DNA of 64,000 bases from Ricinus communis (taxonomy: Eukaryota; Streptophyta; Magnoliopsida; Malpighiales; Euphorbiaceae). Shown here piece after piece: positions 21,865-34,075 of this stretch; position 1 is the first letter of the stretch; every line of letters begins with the position of its first letter. Below the pieces are notes generated by a model. It made no database searches, was not told the origin of the DNA, and saw only the letters and a list, made by a program, of their open reading frames with translations. The position numbers and the translations under genes are program-made. Location: NCBI RefSeq assembly GCF_019578655.1, contig NC_063264.1:7791213-7855212 (forward strand), given 5' to 3'.

Positions 21865-24530
21865 ATGGAAAGCACTGGAGGTGGTTCTTTTATGAGGAAT
21901 AGGAGACTGGAGAGTTTTCTTAACACAGACTCCAGCACAAATGTGAATGAAACCTCAAGAAAATTGGTGAGGAAAGAAGTGGAACAAAGGCCTAACAATG
22001 ATGTTTATGTTGATGATGATGGTTGGATTTCTGGATTGATATCTTGGGTGAGGATTGTTGTGTGTTTTGTGTCAATGATGATTACTACATTTATCTGGGC
22101 TTCACTCATGCTCTTGCTCTTGCCATGGCCTTATGAGAGGATTAGGCAAGGAAATATTTATGGACATGTCACTGGTAGAATTTTGGTGAGTTTCTTTAAG
22201 ATTTTCTTAATAATTCATTTCAGATTTACCTTTCTGAAGTAGGTATTGATACCACTGTCATAGTTTTTGCATTTTAGTTTTATGATATGAATGATTAAAT
22301 ATCTAATAAAGCAGAAGGAGATTACCCGGAAGAGATTATGCACGAAAAACTTTGGATCTTTTGATGTTTAATATGCCTCAGAAATTAGGTATTGAACTGC
22401 ACAATGTTTGTCGACTTCTTGTTTCCTTGATGTCCAAAATAGTGAAAGATAAGTCTCTACTTTTTCTTTTTGTTTCCTTGTAGTTGACCCTGATCAAATA
22501 GCACATAACCGATATTTGTTGTATAATATGTTTTTCTCCTTTTTTGTTTTCCCTTTTCAACATACTATCCTGTGCTATTCTCATAAGTTCTTCATTCATT
22601 CATTTGGGTTCTGTGAGTACAGTACTAGACTGCCGGTTTTAATATGATAAGTTTCTTTTCTTGTGTAAGCTGGCATTTAGTGATGAACTATTTTTAATGA
22701 TGAGGTGCCTGAGGCAAAGAGACTTTGTTTCATTATTGTTAAACTTTTGACAAGTCTGAGCATTTACTGTTGGTGATCATGATATGTGACCACAGGCTGC
22801 TTATTATTTGCTAGGGGATAAAATCTCCTGCAGAATTAACAGAAACATACGGTTCTCGGTTGGGTCACAAAGTAAAATGAACAAGGTTAAAAGAGTATGC
22901 TTAGGAAAAAAGGAACTTTGATGAAAGAGATGTTGTAGGTCGTATTTCACTCTTTAGATTGTGGAGGAACCTTAGTCCACATGCTTGCATCATAGGCTAA
23001 AATCTAATTGGCTCCAACCTTCCAGTTAATCTGTTCTGTTTAGACTAATAGAAATAAGAATCTTTTAGAACTTCTGATAGGCTTTAAACTAGTCTAGTAC
23101 ATTATTTTTCTCACCGACTTATTGATAAGGGCCTTCGAGACCAGTGTTAATTGAAGTTCTTTAGCACGAACTAGTGAGATAATGGCGAGGCCTTGTTATT
23201 TTATAACATTCTGCAGATCATCTGAGTGTATACTCTTACATATTTCAGTGAATAATATTTAGATGAAATATCTATAGTTCAATATTTATTTCCTAACATT
23301 TAGCTATTTTAAATTTGTCCATTTCCATAACATTTAGCTACTATTAACATTACAAGATTCCGATTGCAGATGTGGATCTTAGGGAATCCTCTAAAGATCG
23401 AAGGCGTTGAATTCTCAAATGAGAAGGCCATTTATATCAGTAATCATTCATCTCCTATAGACATTTTCCTTATAATGTGGTTGACGCCCACTGGCACAGT
23501 TGGGGTTGCAAAGAAGGAGGTACATTCTCAGTTATTTTGATCATCTGTTCTCCATCATGATAAATAAGCAGCTTCCAGTATATGTCAGGAGATATTGAGA
23601 AATTTTAGCATCAGTGACAACTGTAATATTTATTTCTGCAGATTATATGGTACCCACTATTTGGACAGCTTTATGTACTGGCCAACCATCTTCGAATTGA
23701 TCGCTCCAATCCAGCTGCTGCAATTCAATCCATGAAAGAGGTAACTACCATTTCTATCTTCCACATTATAAAGCTCGGAGAAGGAAGAGATAAGAGGCCC
23801 CATGGAGAATATGGTCAGAAATCCATAATGGTGTTGCCTGTCTATATATACTCAGGCACAAACTTTCTTCTCTCAGGTAGCGTGTGCTGTTATCAAGAAC
23901 AACCTATCGTTAATCATTTTTCCAGAGGGCACCAGGTCGAAAAGTGGAAGATTACTCCCCTTTAAAAAGGTGAAAAGTCAGGTTCTTCACGTGAATAATG
24001 TTTTTGTCGCTGAACCAATCATGCTATCAGAACATGATAAAATATTTAATTATTTGTCCATTGACATGATTTGTTTGTATTCTGCACAATATAAAGCAGA
24101 TTGGTTAAGACCTCTACTTGCCTTATTGCATCAATACTTAATATAGAACTTCTACTTTCAGTTTTTCTTCTCAAAGGCATAACCTTGTGCACTTGTGCCT
24201 TCTAAGCATTTAGAACACACATCTACCTTCAAATCAGCAAGCAAAAATTTCTGACCCTTTTCTTCTTTTGTTTTATTTTTTTTTTCCTTGCAGGGTTTTG
24301 TTCATTTAGCATTGCAAACACGTCTTCCAATAGTTCCAATCGTCCTGACGGGTACCCATCGAGCATGGAGGAAGGACAGTTTGCATGTTCGGCCTGCACC
24401 CATAAATGTCAAGTATCTCCGTCCAATAAAAACTGATAATTGGACAGATGACAAAATTGATGACTACGTAAAATTGCTACATGACACGTATGTTGAAAAC
24501 CTTCCAGAGTCTCAAAGGCCTCTAAGTTAG
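21865..24530 (+). CDS. Lysophosphatidic acid acyltransferase, class B (seed microsomal type)
   Basis: The enzyme (1-acyl-sn-glycerol-3-phosphate acyltransferase) adds an acyl group at sn-2 of lysophosphatidic acid to make phosphatidic acid in the ER, in membrane and triacylglycerol synthesis. Five exons: 21865-22185, 23370-23519, 23642-23740, 23877-23969 and 24294-24530, all phase 0, giving 299 aa. A hydrophobic segment covers about residues 58-84. The acyltransferase motif NHSSPID (H133, D138) is intact, followed by VGVAKKE, the RIDRSNP block, FPEGTRS (205-211) and PIVPIVLTGTH. The sequence resembles the coconut and Limnanthes LAT2 class B enzymes, which favour unusual acyl groups in seed oils, more than the ubiquitous class A LPAT2. 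Acyl specificity here is inference. A copia element is inserted 180 bp past the stop. Confidence 0.92.
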
Positions 24531-24709
24531 AAGGTACCAGAAGCAATCCCTACTCTCTAATCCTAGTTGAGGCATTTTTCTCTTTGTAATTTTAACAATC
24601 TGGGAAAGTCCCTTAGTAAAAGCTACAATAAGCATTGTAGCAATGTAATGATCAAGATTAGCTGAGGCACTGATGTTTATACTGCTATTGCAAGTATCCT
24701 TATTGTTTG

Positions 24710-24909
24710 TGTTAAGATTTGCTTGATTTATGTAATTGTGTATCATATCTTCTATTTATAGGAAGTCTCTTTGTATTGTATGTAATTGCCATTAATTTAG
24801 GTTCTTATTTTGTTAGTTTCTTTTTGTAAAATGTTGTATATATAACAGCCTCTGTAATGCTATACAAAAAAAGAAAAAAAAAAGAGACTTCTTTTCTTCA
24901 GATTTTTTA
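24710..24909 (+). repeat. 5' LTR of copia element
   Basis: Begins TGTTAAGATTTG and runs to just before the tRNA-Met primer-binding site. Its match is 29302-29499. The end is uncertain by two bases because of a T-run. It contains A/T-rich stretches and TATATATAAC near 24836 that could serve as a promoter. Confidence 0.85.
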
Positions 24910-24965
24910 TATGGTATCAGAGCATATGATCCTATTAGCTCTCTAACTCTACTTCCGCAAAGTTT

Positions 24966-27900
24966 ATGGATGATACTGCTATTGATAGTGATAGCAACAG
25001 TAACCATTCATCAAGAGACACATCTTCTCAATGTAGTTCAGAAACCTTTAATCATAATATGTCCACACCTGTTATTGATCCATCCGATCCTCTTTTTCTT
25101 CATGCTTCTGATCATCCAAGCATGACTCTTGTCTCAAAGGCTTTAGATGGAACCAATTACGTTATGTGGAAGAGATCTATCCTGGTGAATCTTGGAGCCA
25201 AAAACAAACTAGGATTCATCAAAGGAACCATTCAAACACCAGATACAGAACATCCAAAATACTCTCTATGGCAACGTTGCAATGATATGGTTCTCTCCTG
25301 GATCTTGAACTCATTAAGTCAAGAACTTACAAACAGTGTACTTCATGCGGAGACACCTTCAGAAATTTGGACAAATCTTCAAGAGCGCTTTTTTCAAGGT
25401 GATTTTTCTCATTATTATCAAACTCAAAGATCTATTGTTGAATTGAAACAAAATCAAGATTCCATTTTCTCTTATTACACAAAGATGAAAATGTTGTGGG
25501 ATGAGTTAACCAATTGCAGCCCCTTGGTCACATGCACATGCAGTGGATAAAAGGACTTAAAAGAAAAAGAAGAAAAAATTAAGTTAGGGCAATTTTTGAT
25601 GGGATTAAATGAAACCTATTCTGCTGTACGAGGTCAGATCATGTTAATGCAGCCTCTACCAACAGTCAAAAAGGCATATGCACTTCTTTATGAAGAAGAA
25701 AAACAACGAGGACTCACTGAAGCCAAATGTATTAATATTGTTCATGCCATGAATGTCAAAATTCATGATAACTCTAAAGAATCACAATCGGATGCTCAAC
25801 GACAAGCTAGACAAGGGTTATCTTCTTATAGTAAATCACAGAAGTCACAAGGATCTAAAAAATTCTTTTTCTGCACTTATTGTGAGGGCACAACCCATAC
25901 TGTGGATCGGTGTTACTACCTAAATGGTTTTCTTGTCAGTCACAAATTTCATGGAAAAGATGTTCAACCTCCAAATCGAAGTCGGAAGCCTGCTGCACAC
26001 CAAACCCGTAGTGACACACACATGGATATAGTAAAGACATCAACTAACCAATCTCTCCAATTTAATCCTGAAGAGCTTGCACAAATAAAAGCTTTCTTTA
26101 AGAATGGTAAAAATCCTACTCGTGCAAACTACACAGGTATGCCTACACCTTTTTGTTCATCTTCTAGTATACAAAAGACAGATTTAAATAATTGGATCAT
26201 CGACAGTGGTGCAACAAATCACATAGCCACCTTCTTAACCAATTTCACTCCTTTATCTTCACAAGTTAATTTACCCAATGGTTCTTACTCTAAAGTAACT
26301 GGAATTGGTTCTACTCAATTCTTAAATCATCTGCATATTAAAGATATATTATGTGCTCCATTTTTTCATGTTAATTTGTTGTCCGTAAGCCAACTTACAG
26401 CCACCTTGAATTGTTCAATTCAATTTTTTCCTACTTTTTGTATATTGCAGGACCTAGCTTCGAAGAAGATGATTGGTTTGGGGAAGCAGCTTAATGGATT
26501 GTACTATTTTGTTCCTCTAGTTAAGTCTACATCAACCTCTCTTCCAATCACTCATCATGTTGACTCAACCACCAGCATTACTTAGCACAAGCGATTAGGG
26601 CATCCCTCCACAGAACCTTCCAAGTTTTTAAGTAATATTATTTCCTCATTTGTATTTGATTCTCATCATTCTTGTGAAACTTGTCCTTTGGCAAAGCAAA
26701 CTCGTTTACCATTTCCTTTAAGTTCTATTCAAACTTTGTATTCTTTTGACCTTATTCATTGTGATATTTGGGGACCATTTCGTACTGCCACTCACACTGG
26801 AGCACACTATTTTTTAACTATACTAGATGATTTCACACGCTTCAGTTGGATTTTCTTAATGAAATTTAAAAATGAAACACAAGGATTGCTTAAAACATTC
26901 ATATCTTATGTCAATACCCAATTCAACTGTCAAGTTAAATCCATTAGATGTGATAATGGTGCAGAATTTGTGTCCATGAAACCTTATCTCTCCAACTTAG
27001 GCATCTTGTTTCAAAGCTCATGTCCATCTACGCCCCAACAAAGTGGTGTCGTTGAACGAAAACATAGACATCTTTTATAGGTTAGTAGAGCTTTGCGATT
27101 TGATGCTCATCTTCCTTTACAATTTTGGGGGGATAGTTTACTTACTGCAACTTATCTTATTAATCGTCTACCCACTCCCATTTTGCACAATAAATCTCCT
27201 TATGAATTGTTGTATAACAAGCCACCAGATTACTCTCATTTACGAGTTTTCAGATGTCTTTATTATGCAACAAATCTTCACCCTTCTAATAAATTTTGCT
27301 TATATGATCTACAAACTCACCAATTTTTTTCAAGTCGTGATGTTATTTTTCATGAATCAATTTTTCCATTTTCTACTTCTGCAACAACATCGAACACTTC
27401 CCCAAATATTTCACCACCTGTGCTACCAGATTACATCTATGAATCTGCCCCTATTGTGCCTCATTTGTCACCTTTAGCTTCTGAACCAACTATTCCATCA
27501 CCATCTCCTCCTTCCATATCCTCACCTTCTTCATCAGTACAACGTAATCCACCTCCTATCCGATGAAGTGACCGTGTCAAAAAGCCTTCTGTCCTTCGTG
27601 ATTTTCATTGTGGACAAGTTAGTACAATACCATCAACTGCAACCTCAAATTTGGCATCTTCAACTAAGTCAGGTACTCGGTATCCTTTAAGTAATTATAT
27701 TTCTTATGATTCTCTGTCACTTACCCATAAACACTTTGTTAATACTATTTCAAGTGTTTTCGAACCAACCTCTTATGCTTAGGCTGTCTTGGATTCAAAT
27801 TGGAGAGAAGCAATGAGACATGAACTTGATGCTCTCACTAAACAACAGACCTGATCCTTAGTTCCTTTACCGGCTGGTCATCGTCCCATTGGCAGCAAGT

Positions 27901-29294
27901 GGGTCTACCGTATCAAATATAATTCCAATGGACAAATTGAACGCTACAAGGCCCGATTAGTCGCGAAAGGATTTTCTCAACAAGAAGGCTTAGATTACAC
28001 TGAAACATTTGCCCCCGTTGCGAAATTAACATTTGTCCGATGTCTACTTGCTGTTGCTGCTGCCAAAAATTGGCCATTGTACCAAATGGATGTGACTAAT
28101 ACATTCTTACATGGTGACTTAGCTGAAGAAATATACATGACTCCATCACCGAGTCTTTGTTGACAGGGGGAGAAACTTGTGTGTCGACTACATAAATCTC
28201 TTTATGGGCTTAAACAAGCACCTCGGAATTGGTTTGCAAAATTTTCAAGTGCTATTAAGAAAGCTGGTTTTGTTCAATCACACTCTGATTATTCATTGTT
28301 TGTAAAAACAAAGGGCTCATCTACAACTATGGTCCTTATTTATGTCGATGACATGGTGATTACTGGAAATGATGCAGATGCTATACACAATCTCAAGAAA
28401 CTCCTTCATCAGCAATTTCAAATCAAAGATCTCGGCATACTGAAGTATTTTCTTGGGTTAGAAGTTGCAAGGTCCAAAACAGGTATCGTTATCTCTCAGT
28501 GAAAATATACTTTAGAGATCATTGATGATGTTGGTTATTCAGGTGCTCAACCCTCAAAGTTCCCTATGGAAATGAATCTCAAACTCATAAATCATGAAGG
28601 TGATATTCTTCATGATCCAGCTCGCTATAGGAGATTAGTTGGACGACTGATCTATCTCACGATAACAAGACCTGACATTACATACTCAGTTAACATACTG
28701 AGTCAATTCATACATGCTCCGAGAAAAACACATTGGGATGCTGCTCTTCGGGTTATTAAATATCTAAAAGGAAGTCCTGGTTTAGGTCTATTATTTCCAT
28801 TTAATAACTCTCTCACTTTGAAAGCTTATTGTGACGCAAATTGGGCAAACTGTCCAATGACAGGAAGATCAACAACGGGCTATTGTGTGTTCTTGGGAAG
28901 TTCATTGATCTCTTGGAAAGCAAAGAAGCAGAAAACTGTCTCAAGATCATCTTCAGAAGCTGAATACAGGTCCATGGCAGCCGCAACTTGTGAATTAACT
29001 TGGCTAAAATTTTTGTTTAATGATATGCAAGTCTCTGTAGGACTAGCAATGCTGTTATGTAATAATCAAGCTGCACTTCACATAGCAGCAAATCCAGTGT
29101 ATCACGAACGCACGAAACATATAGAACTTGACTGTCATGTTGTAAGAGAAAAGGTCCAAGCCGGTCAAATTATCACCAAGTTTGTTCCATCTCACTTGCA
29201 GCTAGCAGATATCTTCACAAAAGCTCTTACTGGAAATATTTTCAAGGAGCTAACATCCAAGTTGAACATGCTTGATATTCATACTTCAACTTGA
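24966..29294 (+). pseudogene. copia gag-pol, one frame broken by eight stop codons
   Basis: From ATG 24966 to stop 29292 the frame is continuous over 1,443 codons (final stop included), with no frameshift, but interrupted by stops at 25548 (TAA), 26583 (TAG), 27078 (TAG), 27564 (TGA), 27780 (TAG), 27852 (TGA), 28161 (TGA) and 28500 (TGA). In order: gag with a C-x2-C-x4-H-x4-C zinc knuckle (about 25873-25914), protease DSGA (about 26205), integrase with its zinc region cut by the 26583 stop and the D...D...E positions still present (CDIWGP, CDNGAEF, VVERKHRH), reverse transcriptase with YVDD (about 28344), and RNase H (DANWANC, SRSSSEAEYRSMA). Catalytic motifs survive while the frame cannot be translated, so it is dead as an autonomous element. 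Confidence 0.92.
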
Positions 29295-29301
29295 GGGGGA
29301 G

Positions 29302-29499
29302 TGTTAAGATTTGATTTAGCTTCATTTATGTAATTGTGTATCAGATCTTCTATTTATAGAAAGTCTCTCTGTATTGTATGTAATTGACCATTAATTTAGG
29401 TTCTTATTTTATTAGTTTTTTTTTTTATAAAAAGCTGTCTATATAACAGCCTCTGTAATGCTATAAAAAAAAATACTTCTTTTTTTCAGATTTTTTTTA
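29302..29499 (+). repeat. 3' LTR of copia element
   Basis: Starts TGTTAAG directly after the purine tract and ends with a T-run plus A, followed by the GTTTG duplication at 29500-29504. It aligns along its whole length with the LTR at 24710, with scattered substitutions and short indels. Confidence 0.88.
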
Positions 29500-30339
29500 G
29501 TTTGATCCATATCGGTTACATAATAGGTTTTAATGCACCCTATACAATTGATGCCATAATTCTTTTATAGATGTTCTGTATATGTTTTTTGTTAGAATTT
29601 TGGTTTGCATTAATACAAACTTTTACATCATATATTTATCACTTGTCAGTGTTTTCTGCCCTTTCATGGGATGCTAAATGCTGGTGAAAGTACTTTGGGA
29701 ATAATAAGTTGAGTGCAGTTAAAATGCTAAACTCTAGGCTTGATCAAATTAAGGGTCTAACTTATCAAATGGCATGGATTAGCTTTCCAGCTGCTTATCA
29801 GATGTCTAAGAGAGCAAGAATTGAGATTACTGCACATATGTTACTGCTGATAAGTTTACAACAAATATTTAAAATATCATTTTCTTTCTATAATATTTGG
29901 AACACTGGACCTAGATGACAGCTTGAAAACAAATTTCGAATATGATTAATGCTTTACTGAATCCAATAATAGAAAGTTAAATCTCTTGCAATTACTGAAA
30001 ACATAATCAAAAAATTTGCTGGTGTTATCTTCAGTACCTAATTGAACATTTCAAAACCATTATTAAATAACATTGTTGTGTAGAACTCATCATAATTATA
30101 ACATGCATGACAACTTGACTGTGACATAAAAGATGAAGCAAAAAAAAGAAAAAAGTTCCCTTCTTCCCCATAGATAGAAAGAAAGAAAGAAAGAAAAAAA
30201 GAAAGTAGAAAAAGATGCCCTTCAAATTTTCTTTCTTAAGCTAAACTAGATAGATGATATATGCTATACTTGTAATTCTTGTTGTTGTATAAATCTTTAA
30301 GAAAAAAAAAAAAGCAAGCTCCTGTTAAGTAAATATATA

Positions 30340-30960
30340 GGTCTATTTAGTTCGGCTAATCAATGTAATTCTTAGTTGTTGGCTGATAAATTAAATTATT
30401 TTAATAAAATTTTATTAACGATCGTTGTTAGTATGTTAAATGACTATTGAGATTATAATTTACCGTTAAATATATTATATTATATTATATTATATTTAAT
30501 AATACAAATTAATAAAAATAACTTATAATATTTAAAGATATTATAATTAATTTCCTTTAGCTAGTTGTATTTATTATTAAAAATATTTATAAAAATTATT
30601 TAAAAAAGTTTAAAATTTAAATTCTGCCAATAAATTTTTTTAATTTTAAATATCATATATATTATAATTAGTTGACTATTAAGAATAATTTTAAAATAAT
30701 AATTATTTATTATAAAATATAAAATTCTAATTATATGATATGAAGTTAAAGTAAATTATTATTAATAATTTTTAATAAGAATAATAATATCCAAATAAAT
30801 AAATAAAATAAAATCAGCTATCAGTTGAAAGAAAAAGGCTTTAAAATAGAGCTGATACAATTAACAGTTGATTGAGACTAAATCAGCTATGGGCTGTTAT
30901 TTTTTAAACTTTTATCAAATGCTATTAAAAAATAACAATCACCTGCACCAAATCTCTAAA
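30340..30960 (+). repeat. Diverged AT-rich dispersed repeat, copy 1
   Basis: Shares an ordered series of blocks with copy 2 at 31075: a TTGGCTGATAAATTAAA-like segment, GTTAGTATGTTAAATGACTATTG, a TTATATTTAATAATA stretch, AATAAAAATAACTTATAAT, and near the end AACAGTTGATTGAGA followed by TAAATCAG. It has no coding capacity. Ends are approximate; terminal inverted repeats are not clear. Confidence 0.55.
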
Positions 30961-31074
30961 TTAAACAGATATGTAATCTTTGTATGCGAAATAAGTCACA
31001 TGGTCAACAATAATCTAAGAATAAAAACCTAAGTTACTCTGCACTTCACTCTTACTTCAGTTGCATTAAACTAT

Positions 31075-31715
31075 GGGCCCGATTGGTTCAACCGATCAAT
31101 GTAGTTGATGGTTGATAAATTAAACTGTTTGATAAATTTTTTATTAGCGGTTACCGTTAATATGTTAAATGACTATTGAAAATATAATTTATTGTTAAAT
31201 ATAATTTATTTTATTTTATTATATTTAATAATAAAAATTAATAAAAATAACTTATAATGATTAAAAATATATATATATATATTAATTTTCTTTAGCTTAA
31301 TTGTATTTATTATTAAAAATATCTATAAAGTTATTTTAAAAGTAAAAATTTAAATTTAAATTCTATTAATGAAAATTTCTAATTTCAGATACTATAATTT
31401 TAAGTATTATAATTATTTAACTATGAAGAATAATTTTAAAATAATAATTATTTATTTAAATATAAAAATTTAATTATATAATATCAATTTAAAGTAAGCT
31501 ATTATTAACAAGTTTTAATTAAAATAATAATATCTAAATAATAAAAAATTAAATCAGTTATCAACTTATAAGAAAAAGCTCTAAAATATAACTAATACAA
31601 TCAACAGTTGATTGAGATTAAATCAGTTATTTGTTTTTCAAGTTTTTATCAAATATTTTAATATAGCTGTTTGATGAGAAACAATTATCAGCAGCATCAA
31701 ACCTTTAAATCAAAC
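31075..31715 (+). repeat. Diverged AT-rich dispersed repeat, copy 2
   Basis: Same orientation and block order as copy 1 at 30340, starting about 735 bp further on. Begins with a GGCCCGATTGGTTCAAC-like end and finishes with ATCAAACCTTTAAATCAAAC, whose complement begins GTTTGATTTAAAGG; the two ends are faintly inverted, as in many plant MITEs. No target duplication was established. Confidence 0.5.
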
Positions 31716-32161
31716 ATCATTATATTTTTAATAAATTAGTAAGTTTTAAAAAGGTTAAGGAATGATTATATTTTAAGCAATTGTAATTTGTTAAATTAAA
31801 TAAAGAGGACATGAAAGGAATAATCAAGTTCAAAAAGATGCCCCCAAGAAAGGCAATGAGAAAATAAAAGAAGAAGAAGAAGAAAAGGAAGGGGCAGAAG
31901 TACTGAAGCATCTTTCTGTGATTTGATTTCCTTCTTCAACAGCAACAGCACAGGTGAGCAGAGCACAGCAGAAATTCCAAAGAGTACGTAGCTGACTCTT
32001 TCACATGCCTTCTCATTATTTATTGACTTGCCCCTTTCACATTCAAGACATCTTTTATCTTCATTTTCTTAATCACCAATTCGTTCCTTAAAAGACTCAA
32101 TTAAATTATTCAAATTTTAAATATATAACTATATTAATTTTTTTTTAAAATTTAAATTAAT

Positions 32162-32164
<3 letters not shown>

Positions 32165-32217
<53 letters not shown>
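32165..32217. repeat. (AT)n microsatellite
   Basis: An uninterrupted AT dinucleotide run of just over 50 bases in intergenic DNA, probably polymorphic. Confidence 0.95.
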
Positions 32218-32221
<4 letters not shown>

Positions 32222-33791
32222 GCTACTTTTGAAAAGACTTTTTTTTATCCTAAATATATGTGTACTTGCCCAAAATAAATTAAATGTTATTTTTAGATAT
32301 AAATTATTCATATTCCCTTCATTCTTTCTTTTTCTAATAATTTTTAAATTTTATTAAATATTCATAAAAATGATTTACACAAAATGCAGAAATTGATAAA
32401 TATGTGTTGTTTTATTATGGGTCCGAATGTATGCAATATGTTCTAAGATTACGGTATGCAAAAATAGAAATATATAGATTAAATATAACGCAATTACAAA
32501 GTCAAGATTAATAAATCGACTATGGAAATTAAAAGGCTTAAAATTGAATTTAGCCAAAAAGAGAAAATATGTTAAAAAAAAAATCACCAAGCAATTAGAA
32601 AGACTATTCATTTAAATTTTACAAACGTTTATCAAATATGTAACTTTTAAAAAATTTAATTGTATTCTAAATTCTAATTTCTCGAACTTTTTAAAAAATT
32701 ATCACTAATTTTAATTTTATTTTAGTAAATTGAATAAGTAATGGTATTTTTAATGCTTAAATGCATATATATATCAGGCGAGACAAGTAATACATACTTT
32801 AAAATATCAACAAAACAATGAAAACACAAAATTTCATTGTTTTTATCTCTAAATCATGTTTTGGAGACACATTTTAATTATTTAATCTGCCTCACTTCAC
32901 ACATAAGCATTTTAACATTGAAATATACATAAGTGATTTGCCAATAAATAAAAGACTTAATAATATTTTGATAGTTAAAAATTAAATTCATAAAGTGCAA
33001 AAAAATTGAAATTTAAAATGCTATTAAGTCTTTTCAAAATATGTAATTATTATTAAATTATTTTAAAATTTTAAAATAAAATAGCTATATTTTTAATTTA
33101 TTTAAAAATTTTCTAATAATTATTTTTTATTTTTATAATGATAAAAATCACGTAGTAAATTAGTTTTGTTAGTTAAAATAAAAATTTTAATAAATTGATA
33201 AAAAATTTATTTTCAAATAAGATGTGAAAAATTATGCACATATTTGAAATTCTCAATAATTATATTCTTAAATGTGAAATAATATATTTTTGATTCATAA
33301 TTATTATTTTCTTATAAATAAAATTGATTTTTAAATTTTTTATCATAGAAATTTAAAAATTATCTTCAAAAAGTGTTTCTAAAAATAGATTTAAAATATA
33401 AAAATATTTATTTTAAAATTTTAAATAAAATTATAAATTTTTTTAAAAAACTTAATTGAAATTAAACGTTTAAAATATGCAAAATTTGAAGTTAAAGGAA
33501 AGATTATTATTACGACTATTATTGGTATTATTATTATTATTAATACAAACACTAATATCATAGTACTGTCAGCTTAGCACTGATAACACTCAACAGGGCC
33601 CCACTGCCAGTGGGACATTGTTCTATCCGTCCTTGACCTGAGACACAGCATTAGATTAAGATTTCTATTAGATTTTCTCTCTCTTTCTCGTTTTCGATAT
33701 TATTTAAGTTTTTCTTTTTGTTTTTCTTTTTCTTGGGTTTTTCTTCTTGATTTTTTCTTTCCTCCAGAAAGACACTGCCAGTGCTACAAAG

Positions 33792-34036
33792 GTACAATCT
33801 TTCTTCATAATCTCCTAGCTTCTTTATATGTATCTATTGTCCAATTCTAGCTAGAATATACATAACCTCAGTTTGTTTTAATTTTCATCAAGATTAGTAA
33901 AAAAGAGTTCGGTTTTTTAAAACACTTCTTGGTATTTTTCTCAGCAACCAAACATATACTTTTTGGGGTTCTGCGACACTAAAATAATGTAAAATTGGAG
34001 TCTTTCTTATTTTCCCTTTCTGGGTTGTTCTGTTCT

Positions 34037-34075
<39 letters not shown>

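Larger units (their letters stand above)
24710..29499 (+). mobile_element. Ty1/copia LTR retrotransposon, full-length but disabled
   Basis: A complete structure: 5' LTR about 24710-24909, primer-binding site TGGTATCAGAGC (matching initiator tRNA-Met) at 24912-24923, a single gag-pol frame, a purine tract (GAGGGGGAG) at about 29293-29301 and 3' LTR 29302-29499. It is flanked by the 5-bp duplication GTTTG (24705-24709 and 29500-29504). Protease, integrase, reverse transcriptase and RNase H occur in copia order. LTRs start TG but end TA rather than CA. The two LTRs differ by a good number of substitutions and small indels, so the insertion is not very recent. It sits in the region expected to be the LPAAT 3' UTR or its immediate downstream. 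Confidence 0.93.
29505..33640. other. AT-rich intergenic region
   Basis: No supported gene. Frames at 29709-29918, 30031-30225, 31720-31911 and 32375-32611 are short, low-complexity and without domains. It contains a GAAA-type purine run near 30174-30205, two related AT-rich repeats (30340-30960 and 31075-31715) and a long AT dinucleotide run at 32165-32217. The segment just after 29505 may be what was originally the distal 3' flank of the LPAAT gene. Confidence 0.6.

Noticed and set aside
27043..27477. 144-codon frame in the copia element
   Set aside because: A +1 shadow of the integrase frame; hydrophobic composition from T-rich codons only.
29709..29918. 69-codon plus-strand frame after the copia element
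   Set aside because: No domain, no splice partner and no promoter; expected by chance in this composition.
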